NCBI RefSeq assembly: GCF_900221005.1
Contig: NZ_OBQI01000002.1
Location: 682,001-746,000, forward strand
Reading direction: 5' to 3'
DNA from: Blastococcus aggregatus
GTDB lineage: Bacteria; Actinomycetota; Actinomycetes; Mycobacteriales; Geodermatophilaceae
DNA: 64,000 bases
A model generated the notes under the pieces. That model was not told the origin of the DNA, searched no databases, and was given only the letters and a program-made list of their open reading frames with translations. Below are positions 40,562 to 49,164 of this stretch, piece by piece. The first letter of the stretch is position 1. The number at the start of each line of letters is the position of its first letter. The position numbers and the translations under genes are program-made.

Positions 40562-42067
40562 TCAGAACGGTGGTGGATCGTCGTCCACCGGACCCGGTCT
40601 CGGTGGCGGCAGCGCCCGCTGCTCGCGGAGCCCCGGTGGTCGGGTGCTCCTGGTGATGCCCGACGGGGTCGTCACGTGCAGGGTGCCGTCGGGGTCCAAG
40701 CGGAAGCGCCAGCCGCGGGCGAAGGTCTTGAGCCGGTGGTGGCTGCGGCACAGGCAGCAGAGGTTGTCGCAGGCCGTGCGGCCGCCGCAGTCGTAGGCCA
40801 CGACGTGGTCGGCGTCGGTGCGGCCGGCGGGCTGGCCGCAGCCGGGGTGGCGGCAGGTGCGGTCGCGCAGGCGGAGGAACCGCTCCTGCTCGGCGGTGTG
40901 GCTGTAGCCGGGCACCTCGGGTGGTGGGCCGAGCACGGAGCAACCGCAGTCGGCTGCCTTCCCGTGCTCGCCGCAGCCGCGGGCGGCGAGCCGTGCCAGT
41001 TCCGCCGGTGTCACGGTGGCCAGCAGGGCGCCGTCGTCGTCGGTGAGGGCCAGGGTGAGGCTGCCGCCGGGCGGTGCCTGCACGCCAAGAGCGTCGAGCT
41101 GCGCGAGGAGTTCGCGGAGGTGCGCCGACGTGATCGGAGTTCCGCCCACCGTCGGCACGGAGTCCTCGGGGCAGGCCTGCGGCGCGCTGGCACCTGGATG
41201 CGTCGCCTCGTGACCGGGCGCGTGTAGCGCGGACAGTGGCGCGATGATCGTGACGTGCCCGGTCATGGCCGGGCCGTCATGTTGCGCGCCCAAGACCCTC
41301 GCGGCGTGCGCCTCGGCGCGCAGCACCCCGATCGGCCGGTCATCGCCCGCGGTCTTGGCCAGCTGCGCGGCCTGGTCGATCACCGACCACATCGCCGCCG
41401 TCACCGCCGCCGGCGCCTCGGTGGTCAGCGCCGACATCCCGTCCGCGGTCGGGTACAGACGGACCGCGGCGCGGCGTTCGGCCTCGATCCGGCGCTGCTC
41501 GGCGAACTCCTCATCGGTGGCGATCGCGGCGGCGATGAGTCGCTTGCGCAGCGTCCCCGACGACCAGCCCGCAGCGGACGGGAGGACCTTCGGCACCACC
41601 ACCGCGATCACCTCGTCCGAGGCCGTACCGAGGACGTCGGCGAAGATCCGCGCCCGGTAGCCGTCCAGCCGGCCCGCCGCCCGGGCCGCGTGCACCGCCG
41701 GCATCCGCTCCACCAGCTGGTACGCGTCGGACAGCAGGTCGGTCGCGAACGGGCGACCGCAGTTGAGCACCAGCGCCACCTCGTCGGGCAGGAACTCCGA
41801 CGTGCCCGGCACCGGCGACCCCGCGCTGCGACGGCGGGCGCCGGGATGACCGGGCGGCGGATCGTCGGTGTCCGGCCGGTCGGCGGCCAGCGCCATCAGC
41901 AGCTCGGCCTCGCGGGCGTCGTCCTTCGCCTTCCGCTCCTGCAGCGAGGCCAGCGCCCGCACCGCCTCCTCCGCCGACAGCCGGTCGGCCGACACATGCT
42001 CGACCATCGGCGCGAGTTCCAGCAGCACCCCCTCCAATGAGGATCGCTGCACCTCGATTCGCGGCAT
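40562..42067 (-). CDS. DUF222 / 13E12-family HNH endonuclease-domain protein
   Basis: A 501-residue member of the 13E12 (DUF222) family, multicopy in many actinobacteria. The N-terminal two thirds is the DUF222 helical region (PAVHAARAAGRLDGYRARIF). The C-terminus carries an HNH-type zinc nuclease: RDRTCRHPGCGQPAGRTDADHVV, then GGRTACDNLCCLCRSHHRLK, with paired Cys and the DH/HH residues intact. DNA cleavage is likely but the biological role of the family is unknown. The ATG at 42067 has no ribosome-binding site; an SOS-like box and -10 lie immediately upstream. Confidence 0.88.
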   Translation of the reverse strand: MPRIEVQRSSLEGVLLELAPMVEHVSADRLSAEEAVRALASLQERKAKDDAREAELLMALAADRPDTDDPPPGHPGARRRSAGSPVPGTSEFLPDEVALVLNCGRPFATDLLSDAYQLVERMPAVHAARAAGRLDGYRARIFADVLGTASDEVIAVVVPKVLPSAAGWSSGTLRKRLIAAAIATDEEFAEQRRIEAERRAAVRLYPTADGMSALTTEAPAAVTAAMWSVIDQAAQLAKTAGDDRPIGVLRAEAHAARVLGAQHDGPAMTGHVTIIAPLSALHAPGHEATHPGASAPQACPEDSVPTVGGTPITSAHLRELLAQLDALGVQAPPGGSLTLALTDDDGALLATVTPAELARLAARGCGEHGKAADCGCSVLGPPPEVPGYSHTAEQERFLRLRDRTCRHPGCGQPAGRTDADHVVAYDCGGRTACDNLCCLCRSHHRLKTFARGWRFRLDPDGTLHVTTPSGITRSTRPPGLREQRALPPPRPGPVDDDPPPF

Positions 42068-42071
42068 GGAA

Positions 42072-42085
42072 CGAACGTACGTTCG
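42072..42085 (-). promoter_or_regulatory. SOS (LexA) box overlapping the DUF222-HNH promoter
   Basis: CGAACGTACGTTCG is a perfect palindrome matching the Gram-positive/mycobacterial LexA consensus CGAAC-N4-GTTCG. It ends four bases before the ATG. On the minus strand TACGTT inside it fits a -10 ending six bases before the ATG, so LexA would sit on the -10 of a leaderless message. LexA-controlled 13E12 genes are known in M. tuberculosis. Confidence 0.7.
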
Positions 42086-42229
42086 ACCTACGACACTTTT
42101 CGAGGCTCGATCGCGGTTCCGTCGAGTTCTGGTGCCGCGCCCGGAGCGTTGTCCCTGAAGGCGGCCTATGGGACATGTATGAGGGGCGCCCACTAGCGGT
42201 TTTCGCGTCTTCGACGTCGACGGCAACGA

Positions 42230-42664
42230 TCAGGCGGGATCCGACGAGGTGACGCCGGCGATGACACGGTCCATCTCGGCGGGGCGAACGGCGAGCTCAA
42301 CCGTTCCGGTCGGCGTCAGCAGTTGAACGACGTCGAGCGAAGGGTTGATCGACCAGATCTGGCGGAGGGCCGGGCGGCTCCTCTTGTCGGCGCTCACCGA
42401 GGTCACAGGCACGTCGAAGGGACGGCCACGGGGTAGACGTGCGCCACCAGGCCCCCCAGGCCGGAACTGAAGACATCCCGGGGACGCAAGCACCGCGCCA
42501 TGACGCCACTTTCCAGTCAACGGCGCCTGGGTGCCGGAGGCGACGCGTAAGGCGGCTTCAACTTTGCCCTGAGCCGCGTCGCGGCGGGCTGACAACAAGG
42601 AAAAGACTAGGACTGCGCAGAGGCCGGCGATCACGGCGCCTGCGATGACCAGCAACGGCGACAT
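42230..42664 (-). CDS. DUF2550-like single-pass membrane protein
   Basis: A 144-residue protein with one N-terminal membrane helix (SPLLVIAGAVIAGLCAVLVF) and a soluble domain containing KWRHGAVLASPGCLQF. The helix followed by a WRHG motif and a PH-like beta region resembles actinobacterial DUF2550 proteins; the match is partial. Role unknown. Base composition in and around it is less GC-biased than neighbours, and it borders the SOS-linked DUF222 gene, hinting at an inserted patch. ATG at 42664; no clear ribosome-binding site. Confidence 0.6.
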   Translation of the reverse strand: MSPLLVIAGAVIAGLCAVLVFSLLSARRDAAQGKVEAALRVASGTQAPLTGKWRHGAVLASPGCLQFRPGGPGGARLPRGRPFDVPVTSVSADKRSRPALRQIWSINPSLDVVQLLTPTGTVELAVRPAEMDRVIAGVTSSDPA

Positions 42665-42846
42665 AAACGGATCGTGGCACTGGTCCACGCTGCATGAGAC
42701 CACCTGCCCTCTGCGGTCCCCCGAATGAGGCGATCCGTCCCCGTGGCCTGGGCCGAGAAGGTGGTGTCCCTTAGTGGGCCGCCAAGAGACACACCCAACG
42801 CCGCTGTCGGGCCGCATGGGCAGGGCAAACATGGGCCGCCGGGGTG

Positions 42847-43497
42847 CTAGGTGCGACGACGGAGCAGCTCCCGGACCTCGTCGTCGGAGGTCTGCCCGAA
42901 TTCGCGGTAGGCGCCGCCCACCGCCCGGAAGGACGGCGGTGCGAACAGGCAGACGACCTCGTCGGCGAGCTCGCCCACCTCGCGCAGCGCGGCGGGCGCG
43001 CCCACCGGCACGGCGACCACGACCCGGCCCGGCCGCTGTCCGGCGAGCACCCGCAGCGCCGCGCGCACGGTCGCACCGGTGGCCAGGCCGTCGTCCACCA
43101 GGACCACCGTCCGGCCGGTCACGGCCGGCGGGGGGCGGTCGCCGCGGTACGCCGCTTCCCGGCGGCGGAGCTCGGCGAGTTCGCGCTCGCGCACCGCGGC
43201 GAAGGATGCCTCGTCGACGGCCGCGGCACCGAGCACCCGGTCGATGCGCACGGTGGCCACCGCGTCCCCGAGAGCGGCGACCGCTCCCATGGCGAGCTCG
43301 GGCTGCCCGGGCAGTCCGAGCTTGCGGACGCCCACGACGTCGAGCTCGGCGCCCAGCGCCGCCGCCACCTCGGCGGCGACGACCGCACCACCACGCGGCA
43401 GCCCGAGCACCACCACGTCGCCGTGCACCGTCCCGGCCAGCCGGGCGCCCAGCGCACGGCCGGCATCGCGGCGGTCGGCGAACGGCCCCGCACCCAC
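42847..43497 (-). CDS. Phosphoribosyltransferase-family protein
   Basis: A 216-residue type I PRTase fold. VVLVDDGLATGATVRAALR is the PRPP-binding loop; an N-terminal LGLPRGGAVVAAEVAAAL and VVGVRKLGLPGQPELAMGAV match the stand-alone PRT family found beside hydrolases and erythromycin-esterase-like proteins. The base substrate cannot be predicted. GTG start at 43497, two bases after the stop of the proline-rich micropeptide, suggesting one transcript. Confidence 0.85.
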   Translation of the reverse strand: MGAGPFADRRDAGRALGARLAGTVHGDVVVLGLPRGGAVVAAEVAAALGAELDVVGVRKLGLPGQPELAMGAVAALGDAVATVRIDRVLGAAAVDEASFAAVRERELAELRRREAAYRGDRPPPAVTGRTVVLVDDGLATGATVRAALRVLAGQRPGRVVVAVPVGAPAALREVGELADEVVCLFAPPSFRAVGGAYREFGQTSDDEVRELLRRRT

Positions 43498-43499
43498 GG

Positions 43500-43643
43500 T
43501 CAGACCGGTTGCGGCCCCGTCGGCGGGGGCGCGATCGGATCACCCGGCCCGGGGACGGGATAGGGCGCGGGCTCCGGCGGCGGGATCGGATCGGTCGGCG
43601 ACGGGGACGGCGACGGCGGCTGCGGGGACGGCGGGCTCGTCAT
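43500..43643 (-). CDS. 47-residue proline-rich micropeptide
   Basis: Reads MTSPPSPQPPSPSPSPTDPI..., about half proline, with no hydrophobic segment or Cys. It ends two bases before the phosphoribosyltransferase start. An ATG six bases after TAGCGT suggests leaderless expression. The repetitive SP pattern in GC-rich DNA could arise by chance, but the clean start, stop and coupling favour a real small gene. Function unknown. Confidence 0.5.
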   Translation of the reverse strand: MTSPPSPQPPSPSPSPTDPIPPPEPAPYPVPGPGDPIAPPPTGPQPV

Positions 43644-43649
43644 GGATCG

Positions 43650-43655
43650 ACGCTA
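43650..43655 (-). promoter_or_regulatory. Candidate leaderless -10 of the proline-rich gene
   Basis: TAGCGT on the minus strand, six bases before the ATG at 43643. No good -35 is seen. Confidence 0.35.
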
Positions 43656-43746
43656 GACCCGCAAGCCGCGTCCGCAGAACCACCGCAGCGATCGGCGCCC
43701 GGCCATCTCCGTTGCGCCGTCCGCCGGGTGCGCCCAGCCTGGGCCG

Positions 43747-44460
43747 ATGACGTGCTCCCTCGTCGCGCTGACCGTCGCCGCGCTCGACCCCTCCGCTCTG
43801 GCGCGCTTCTGGGCCGGGCTCCTGAGCCGGCCGGCGGCGGACGACCCCCGCGGCGGCGTCTCCCTCCTGCCGACCGACGAGACCGGCTTCCGGATCCGCT
43901 TCACCCCCACCGCGGAGCCCAAGACGGTGCCCAACCAGATGCACCTCGATCTGACGAGCTCCTCACCCGAGGAGCAGCAGCGCACCGTGGCCCGGGCGCT
44001 CGAGCTCGGCGGCCGGCACATCGACGTGGGCCAGCTCCCCGAGGAAGGGCACGTCGTGCTCGCCGATCCGGAGGGCAACGAGTTCTGCGTCATCGAGCCC
44101 GGCAACGCCTTCCTCGCCGGCTGCGGCTTCATCGGGGCGGTGGCCTCCGACGGGACGCGGGAGGTCGGCCACTTCTGGAGCCGGGCCCTGGACTGGCCGC
44201 TGGTCTGGGACCAGGACCAGGAGACGGCGATCCGCTCGCCGCTGGGCGGCCCGAAGATCACCTGGGGCGGTCCGCCGGTGCCGCCGAAGCCGCCGAGGAA
44301 CCGGCTGCACCTCGACCTGGTTGCCGTCGGTGACCGGGACGCGGAGGTCGAGCGGCTGGTCGCGCTCGGCGCGACCCGGCTCGACGTCGGCCGGGAGGAC
44401 GGCGGGGTGCTCCTCGCCGACCCCGACGGCAACGAGTTCTGCCTCGTGGACCGCGACTGA
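43747..44460 (+). CDS. VOC-superfamily (glyoxalase-like) protein, two domains
   Basis: 237 residues forming two vicinal-oxygen-chelate repeats: ALDPSALARFWAGLL ... LADPEGNEFCVIEPG, and VGHFWSRALDWPLVW ... LADPDGNEFCLVDRD. Metal ligands (His/Glu) are plausible in NQMHLDL, FCVIEP and NRLHLDL. The activity (glyoxalase, dioxygenase or resistance protein) cannot be decided. It is convergent with menG. Confidence 0.8.
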   Translation: MTCSLVALTVAALDPSALARFWAGLLSRPAADDPRGGVSLLPTDETGFRIRFTPTAEPKTVPNQMHLDLTSSSPEEQQRTVARALELGGRHIDVGQLPEEGHVVLADPEGNEFCVIEPGNAFLAGCGFIGAVASDGTREVGHFWSRALDWPLVWDQDQETAIRSPLGGPKITWGGPPVPPKPPRNRLHLDLVAVGDRDAEVERLVALGATRLDVGREDGGVLLADPDGNEFCLVDRD

Positions 44461-44469
44461 CCGGCCGGC

Positions 44470-45192
44470 TCAGTCCGGGCGGCGGGCCCGGTGCAGCGCG
44501 ACGATGCCGCCGGTGAGGTTCTGCCAGGCGACGTCGGCCCAGCCGGCGTTCTGCAGCCGCCCGGCGAGCTCCGCCTGCCCGGGCCACACCTGGATCGACT
44601 CGGCGAGGTAGACGTAGGCGTCGGGGTTGCTGCTGACCGCGCGGGCGATCCGCGGGAGCGCCTTCATGAGGTACTCGAGGTAGACCGTGCGGAACGGCGC
44701 CCACGTCGGCCGGGAGAACTCGCAGACCACCAGCGTCCCGCCGGGGCGGGTCACCCGCCGGAACTCCCGCAGCGCCGCGTCCGGGTCCGCCACGTTGCGC
44801 AGGCCGAAGGAGATGACGACGCCGTCGACGCTCTCGTCGGCCAGCGGCAGGGCCATCGCGTCGCCGGCCACCTTCGGCACCGGGCGCGCGGCGCCCGCCC
44901 GCAGCATCCCCTGCGAGAAGTCGCAGGCGATGGCGTGCACCCCGCCCGAGGCGAGCTCGACGGTGGACACCGCCGTCCCGGCCGCGACGTCGAGGACGGT
45001 CTGACCCGGCCGGGCGCCGAGCGCCTCGCGGGTGGCGCGGCGCCAGGAGGCGTCGAGCCCGCCGGAGAGCACGGTGTTGGTGACGTCGTAGCGCTTCGCG
45101 ACGCCGTCGAACATGGCCGCGACCTCGGCCGGGCGCTTGTCCAGATCGGCCCGGCGTCCGGCGGTGTGCGGGTTGTCTCGCCGGTCTGCCAC
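44470..45192 (-). CDS. menG: Demethylmenaquinone methyltransferase
   Basis: Final SAM-dependent C-methylation of menaquinone. 240 residues. [21 protein letters not shown] is the UbiE/MenG signature; [19 protein letters not shown] is the SAM-binding motif; [20 protein letters not shown] and [15 protein letters not shown] follow. GTG start at 45192, divergent from menF over only 35 bases. Confidence 0.94.
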   Translation of the reverse strand: MADRRDNPHTAGRRADLDKRPAEVAAMFDGVAKRYDVTNTVLSGGLDASWRRATREALGARPGQTVLDVAAGTAVSTVELASGGVHAIACDFSQGMLRAGAARPVPKVAGDAMALPLADESVDGVVISFGLRNVADPDAALREFRRVTRPGGTLVVCEFSRPTWAPFRTVYLEYLMKALPRIARAVSSNPDAYVYLAESIQVWPGQAELAGRLQNAGWADVAWQNLTGGIVALHRARRPD

Positions 45193-45199
45193 GGCGTCG

Positions 45200-45221
45200 A
45201 CGCTACAAGGCCTCCTAGTCT
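45200..45221. promoter_or_regulatory. Back-to-back leaderless -10 elements of menG and menF
   Basis: Minus strand: TAGCGT (45200-45205), seven bases before the menG GTG. Plus strand: TAGTCT (45216-45221), six bases before the menF GTG. The two divergent promoters would share the 35-base spacer. Confidence 0.45.
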
Positions 45222-45227
45222 GGAGCC

Positions 45228-46472
45228 GTGCCCGCGCCCGCCCTGACCTCCCGCCCCGCGGCGGCGCGCACCGTGACGACCGTCCGCTCGGACACCGCCG
45301 GGGAGCTGCTCGACCTGGTGCCGGCTCGCGCCGGGCTCTCCTGGGTGCGCCGCGGCGAGGGTCTGGTCGGCTGGGGGGAGGCCGCGCGCCTCGAGGTGTC
45401 CGGTCCCTCCGCGCTGGCCGACGCCGCCGCCTGGTGGGACGAGTACACGGCCGGGCTGGACGTCGCCGACGACCTCGCCGTCGCCGGATCCGGTCCGGTG
45501 CTGTTCGGCAGCATCGCGTTCGACCCGGTGGCCGCGACGTCGGTGTTCGTCGTCCCCGAGGTCGTGGTGGGCCGCCGGGACGGCGTCGGCTGGATCACCA
45601 CCGTGGGCGCCGCCCCCGCGGAGCTGCCCCTCCCCGCACCCCTGGACGGCGGTGCGCCGCGGCTCCGCTACGCCGACGGCGCCCTCGACCCGGCCACCTG
45701 GTGCGCCGCGGTCGACGCCGCCGTGGCGCGGATCGACGCCGGCGACCTGGAGAAGGTGGTGCTCGCCCGCGACCTCCTCGTCTCCGCCGAGCCCGCGCTC
45801 GACCCGCGGCGGCTGCTGCGCCGGCTGGGCGCCCGCTTCCCCGACTGCTGGACCTTCGCCGTCGACGGCCTGCTCGGCGCCACCCCGGAGCTGCTGCTGC
45901 GGCGCACCGGGCGGCAGCTGTCCTCCCGCGTGCTGGCCGGGACGGCCGCCCGCGGTGCCGGGGCCGAGGACGACCGCCTGGCCGCGGCGCTGCTCGGCTC
46001 GACCAAGGACCGCGCCGAGCACACCCTCGCCGTCGACTCGCTGGTGCGCGCGCTCGAGCCCTACTGCAGCCGGCTCACCGCCCCCGCCGAGCCGGAGCTG
46101 CTCACCCTCGCCAACGTGCGGCACCTGGCCACCGACGTCGTCGGCACCCAGCGCGGGACGGCGGGGCTGCTGGAGCTCGTCGGCGCCGTGCACCCCACCG
46201 CCGCGGTCTGCGGTACCCCCACCCCCGATGCCGCCGCGCTGATCCGCGAGCTCGAGGGCATGGACCGCGGCCGCTACGCCGGTCCGGTCGGCTGGATGGA
46301 CGCCCGCGGCGACGGCGAGTTCGGGCTGGCGCTGCGCTGCGCCGAGCTCACCCCGGACGGCGGCGCGCGGCTGTTCGCCGGCTGCGGCATCGTCGCCGGG
46401 TCGGAGCCCGCCGCCGAGCTGGCCGAGACCCAGGCGAAGTTCGCCGCCTTCCAGAACGCCCTCGAAGGCTAG
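45228..46472 (+). CDS. menF: Isochorismate synthase
   Basis: Converts chorismate to isochorismate, the first committed step to menaquinone. 414 residues of the MST (menaquinone/siderophore/tryptophan) fold: [69 protein letters not shown] and [21 protein letters not shown]. Siderophore EntC is the alternative, but the men neighbours decide it. GTG start. Confidence 0.92.
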   Translation: MPAPALTSRPAAARTVTTVRSDTAGELLDLVPARAGLSWVRRGEGLVGWGEAARLEVSGPSALADAAAWWDEYTAGLDVADDLAVAGSGPVLFGSIAFDPVAATSVFVVPEVVVGRRDGVGWITTVGAAPAELPLPAPLDGGAPRLRYADGALDPATWCAAVDAAVARIDAGDLEKVVLARDLLVSAEPALDPRRLLRRLGARFPDCWTFAVDGLLGATPELLLRRTGRQLSSRVLAGTAARGAGAEDDRLAAALLGSTKDRAEHTLAVDSLVRALEPYCSRLTAPAEPELLTLANVRHLATDVVGTQRGTAGLLELVGAVHPTAAVCGTPTPDAAALIRELEGMDRGRYAGPVGWMDARGDGEFGLALRCAELTPDGGARLFAGCGIVAGSEPAAELAETQAKFAAFQNALEG

Positions 46473-46484
46473 GGCTCCCCAGCG

Positions 46485-48161
46485 CTACTCGGACAGCGCC
46501 CGGGAGGCCGCGGCGCGGAGGTCCCGCGCCAGGGCCGCCTCGGCCCGCTGGTCGGTGCGGACGACGACCACGCGCGGGCCGCCCAGGCCCAGGGCGTCGG
46601 TGAGCTCCTCGGCCGTCGCCACCCGCGTCGCGGCCCAGCCGAGTGCGGTGGCCACCGCCACCAGGTCGCGGCCGTGCGGGGTGCCGAACACCCGCCGGTA
46701 GCCGTCGGCGTACCGGTCCTCCCCCGGTTCGAGCTGGGCGAAGATGCCGCCGCCGTCGTTGTCCGGCACGACCACGGTGAGGTCGGGGACGGGCTCGCCC
46801 TCGCCGGTCAGCAGCCCGGTCAGGTCGTGCAGGAACGTCAGATCGCCCAAGAGCGCGAACGCCGGTCCGCCGTGGACCAGCGCGGCGCCGATCGCCGTGG
46901 AGATCGTGCCGTCGATCCCGGCGACCCCGCGGTTGGCCACGACGGTGAGGTCCGCGCGCGGCACCGCCAGCCGGTCGACGTCGCGCACCGGCGTCGAGGA
47001 GCCGAGCACCAGCAGTGCCCCGGACGGCAGGGCGGCCACCACGTCGCGGGCGAGCCGGGCCGCGGTGAGCTCGGGTGCCGCATCGAGCACGGCGTCGACG
47101 GCGGCGCCCGCGCGATCGGCGGCCTCGGACCACGCGCGCACCCACGCCTCGTCCCCGGCCTCGTCCCCGGCGTCGTCCCCGGTGGCGCCGGCGAGGGTCG
47201 ACGCCACCCGGGTGCTGCTGCGCACCGCGTCGGCCCACCGCGGGACGGCGCTGACCGTCGCCACCGTGACCGCCGGGTCGGCGAGCAGCGCGTTGACCGG
47301 CCGGGACAGCGTCGGGCGGCCGACGACCACCACGTGGTCCGGGCGGTGGGCGGCCAGCCAGCCGTGATCCCCGAGCAGGAGGACACCGCCACGCAGGCTG
47401 CGGCCCCAGGACGCGCTGCTGGGCTCGGCGACGACCGGCCGGTCGACGTCGGCATCCAGCGGGCCGTCACCCCCGATCACCAGGGTGCGGGGCGCCAGGC
47501 GGTCGACCGTCGCCCCGTGGTCAGGGGCCGGGTCGGCCGCCGTCCACGGCGCGCCGTCCGGTCGGCCGGCCCACGGGCCGTCCAGTTCGGCGACACCGTC
47601 GTCACCGGGCATCAGCGGGTCGCGCAGCGCCAGGTTGAGGTGCACCGGGCCCGGGTCGCCGGACAGCGCCCCGAGGGCGGTGACCAGCGCCTTGGCGGTC
47701 AGCGAGCGCCAGTAGCGGTTCTGCACCGCCTCGCGTCCGGACTCGGGCACGCCGACGTCGGCCGCCCAGCGCACCGCGCCGCCGTAGAGCTGCGCCTGCT
47801 CGATGGTCTGGTTCGCGCCGGTCGAGCGCAGCTCCGGCGGCCGGTCGGCGGTGAGCGCCAGCAGCGGCACGCCCGCGGCGTCGGCCTCGAGGACCGCGGC
47901 GTGCAGGTGCGCGGCCGCCGTCCCGGACGTGGTGAGCACCGGCACCGGGCGACCCGACGCCCTGGCCAGGCCGAGCGCCAGGAAGGACGCCGTCCGCTCG
48001 TCGATGCGCACGTGCAGCCGCAGCCGGCCGTCCCGCTCCGCGGCCGCCAGGGCCAGCGCGACCGGCGCCGAGCGGGAGCCCGGCGCCAGGACGGCGTCGG
48101 TGACCCCGCCGCGCAGCAGCTCGTCGACCAGCACGCGGGCGAAGGCGGTCGAGGGGTTCAC
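46485..48161 (-). CDS. menD: SEPHCHC synthase (MenD)
   Basis: ThDP-dependent addition of 2-oxoglutarate-derived succinyl semialdehyde to isochorismate. 558 residues. VLAPGSRSAPVALALA and DERTASFLALGLAR at the N-terminus, TADRPPELRSTGANQTIEQ, and a C-terminal ThDP motif GDLTFLHDLTGLL ... NDGGGIFAQLE. GTG start at 48161 overlaps the menC stop (GTGA). Convergent with menF. Confidence 0.95.
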   Translation of the reverse strand: MNPSTAFARVLVDELLRGGVTDAVLAPGSRSAPVALALAAAERDGRLRLHVRIDERTASFLALGLARASGRPVPVLTTSGTAAAHLHAAVLEADAAGVPLLALTADRPPELRSTGANQTIEQAQLYGGAVRWAADVGVPESGREAVQNRYWRSLTAKALVTALGALSGDPGPVHLNLALRDPLMPGDDGVAELDGPWAGRPDGAPWTAADPAPDHGATVDRLAPRTLVIGGDGPLDADVDRPVVAEPSSASWGRSLRGGVLLLGDHGWLAAHRPDHVVVVGRPTLSRPVNALLADPAVTVATVSAVPRWADAVRSSTRVASTLAGATGDDAGDEAGDEAWVRAWSEAADRAGAAVDAVLDAAPELTAARLARDVVAALPSGALLVLGSSTPVRDVDRLAVPRADLTVVANRGVAGIDGTISTAIGAALVHGGPAFALLGDLTFLHDLTGLLTGEGEPVPDLTVVVPDNDGGGIFAQLEPGEDRYADGYRRVFGTPHGRDLVAVATALGWAATRVATAEELTDALGLGGPRVVVVRTDQRAEAALARDLRAAASRALSE

Positions 48162-49123
48162 GCGGCGCTCACCGCGGCCATGCGGGCGGCCCAGCGCTGC
48201 GCCACCTCGGGGTCGGCGGCCACCGCCTCGATCCGGTCCGGTTCGGGGCGCACGACCGGCAGTGCGCCGTCGACCGGGAGCAGCGGGGTGCTCGACACGT
48301 CGTCGGTGAACAGCGCGACGGTGGCCAGCCCGCAGGCGAACGGCAGCTCGGGCAGCGCCGCGGCGAGCGCCACCCCGGCGGCGATGCCGACGGAGCTCTC
48401 CAGCGCCGACGAGACGACGCACGGCAGGCCGTGGGCCTCGGCGACGCGCAGCGCGGCACGCACCCCGCCCAGCGGCTGCACCTTGAGGACGACGACGTCG
48501 CCGGCCTCGCGCAGGTCGACCGTCAGCGGATCGGCCGAGCGCCGCACCCCCTCGTCGACGGCGATCCGGACGTCGATCCGGCGGCGCAGCGCGGCCAGCT
48601 CCGGCAGCGTCGCGCACGGCTGCTCGACGTATTCCAGGCCGACGGCGGCGTCGAGTGCGCGGATGCGGGCGACGGCGGTGTCCACGTCCCAGGCGGCGTT
48701 GGCGTCCACCCGCACCGCACCCGCGGGGCCGAGCGCGTCGCGCACCGCCTCGACGCGGGCGAGGTCATCTGCCTCGGACTGCCCCGGCTCGGCGATCTTC
48801 ACCTTCGCGGTGCGGCAGCCCGACGCCGCCACGATCGCGTGCGCCCGCTCGGCGTCGACCGCCGGCACGGTGACGTTGACCGGCACGGAGTCGCGCAGCG
48901 GGGCCGGCCACCCGACGGTGGCGGCCTCGACGGCGGCGGCCCACCACCGGCGGCTCTCGGCGACGTCGTAGTCCCAGAACGGCGAGAACTCGCCCCATCC
49001 GGCCGGTCCGCGCAGGAGCACGCCGTCGCGCACGTCGATGCCGCGGAAGCGGTTCCGCATGGGGAACGAGTAGACCCACGCCTCCAGCGCCGGGCCGTCG
49101 CCGATCGCGGGGTTCGGGATCAT
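48158..49123 (-). CDS. menC: o-Succinylbenzoate synthase
   Basis: Enolase-superfamily dehydratase making OSB from SHCHC. 321 residues. TAKVKIAEP carries the catalytic lysines, VRVDANAAWDVDTA and YVEQPCATLPEL the metal ligands, AVDEGVRR the third, and VVLKVQPLGGVRAAL the second lysine. It heads a menC-menD operon. Confidence 0.93.
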   Translation of the reverse strand: MIPNPAIGDGPALEAWVYSFPMRNRFRGIDVRDGVLLRGPAGWGEFSPFWDYDVAESRRWWAAAVEAATVGWPAPLRDSVPVNVTVPAVDAERAHAIVAASGCRTAKVKIAEPGQSEADDLARVEAVRDALGPAGAVRVDANAAWDVDTAVARIRALDAAVGLEYVEQPCATLPELAALRRRIDVRIAVDEGVRRSADPLTVDLREAGDVVVLKVQPLGGVRAALRVAEAHGLPCVVSSALESSVGIAAGVALAAALPELPFACGLATVALFTDDVSSTPLLPVDGALPVVRPEPDRIEAVAADPEVAQRWAARMAAVSAA

Positions 49124-49130
49124 GGCCGAC

Positions 49131-49136
49131 AGCCTA
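49131..49136 (-). promoter_or_regulatory. Candidate leaderless -10 of menC
   Basis: TAGGCT on the minus strand ends seven bases before the menC ATG at 49123; the divergent menE start has TACGCT at 49151-49156, eight bases before its GTG. No ribosome-binding site precedes either start. Confidence 0.4.
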
Positions 49137-49164
49137 GGAGGGTGCCGCCGTACGCTCGACCCTC

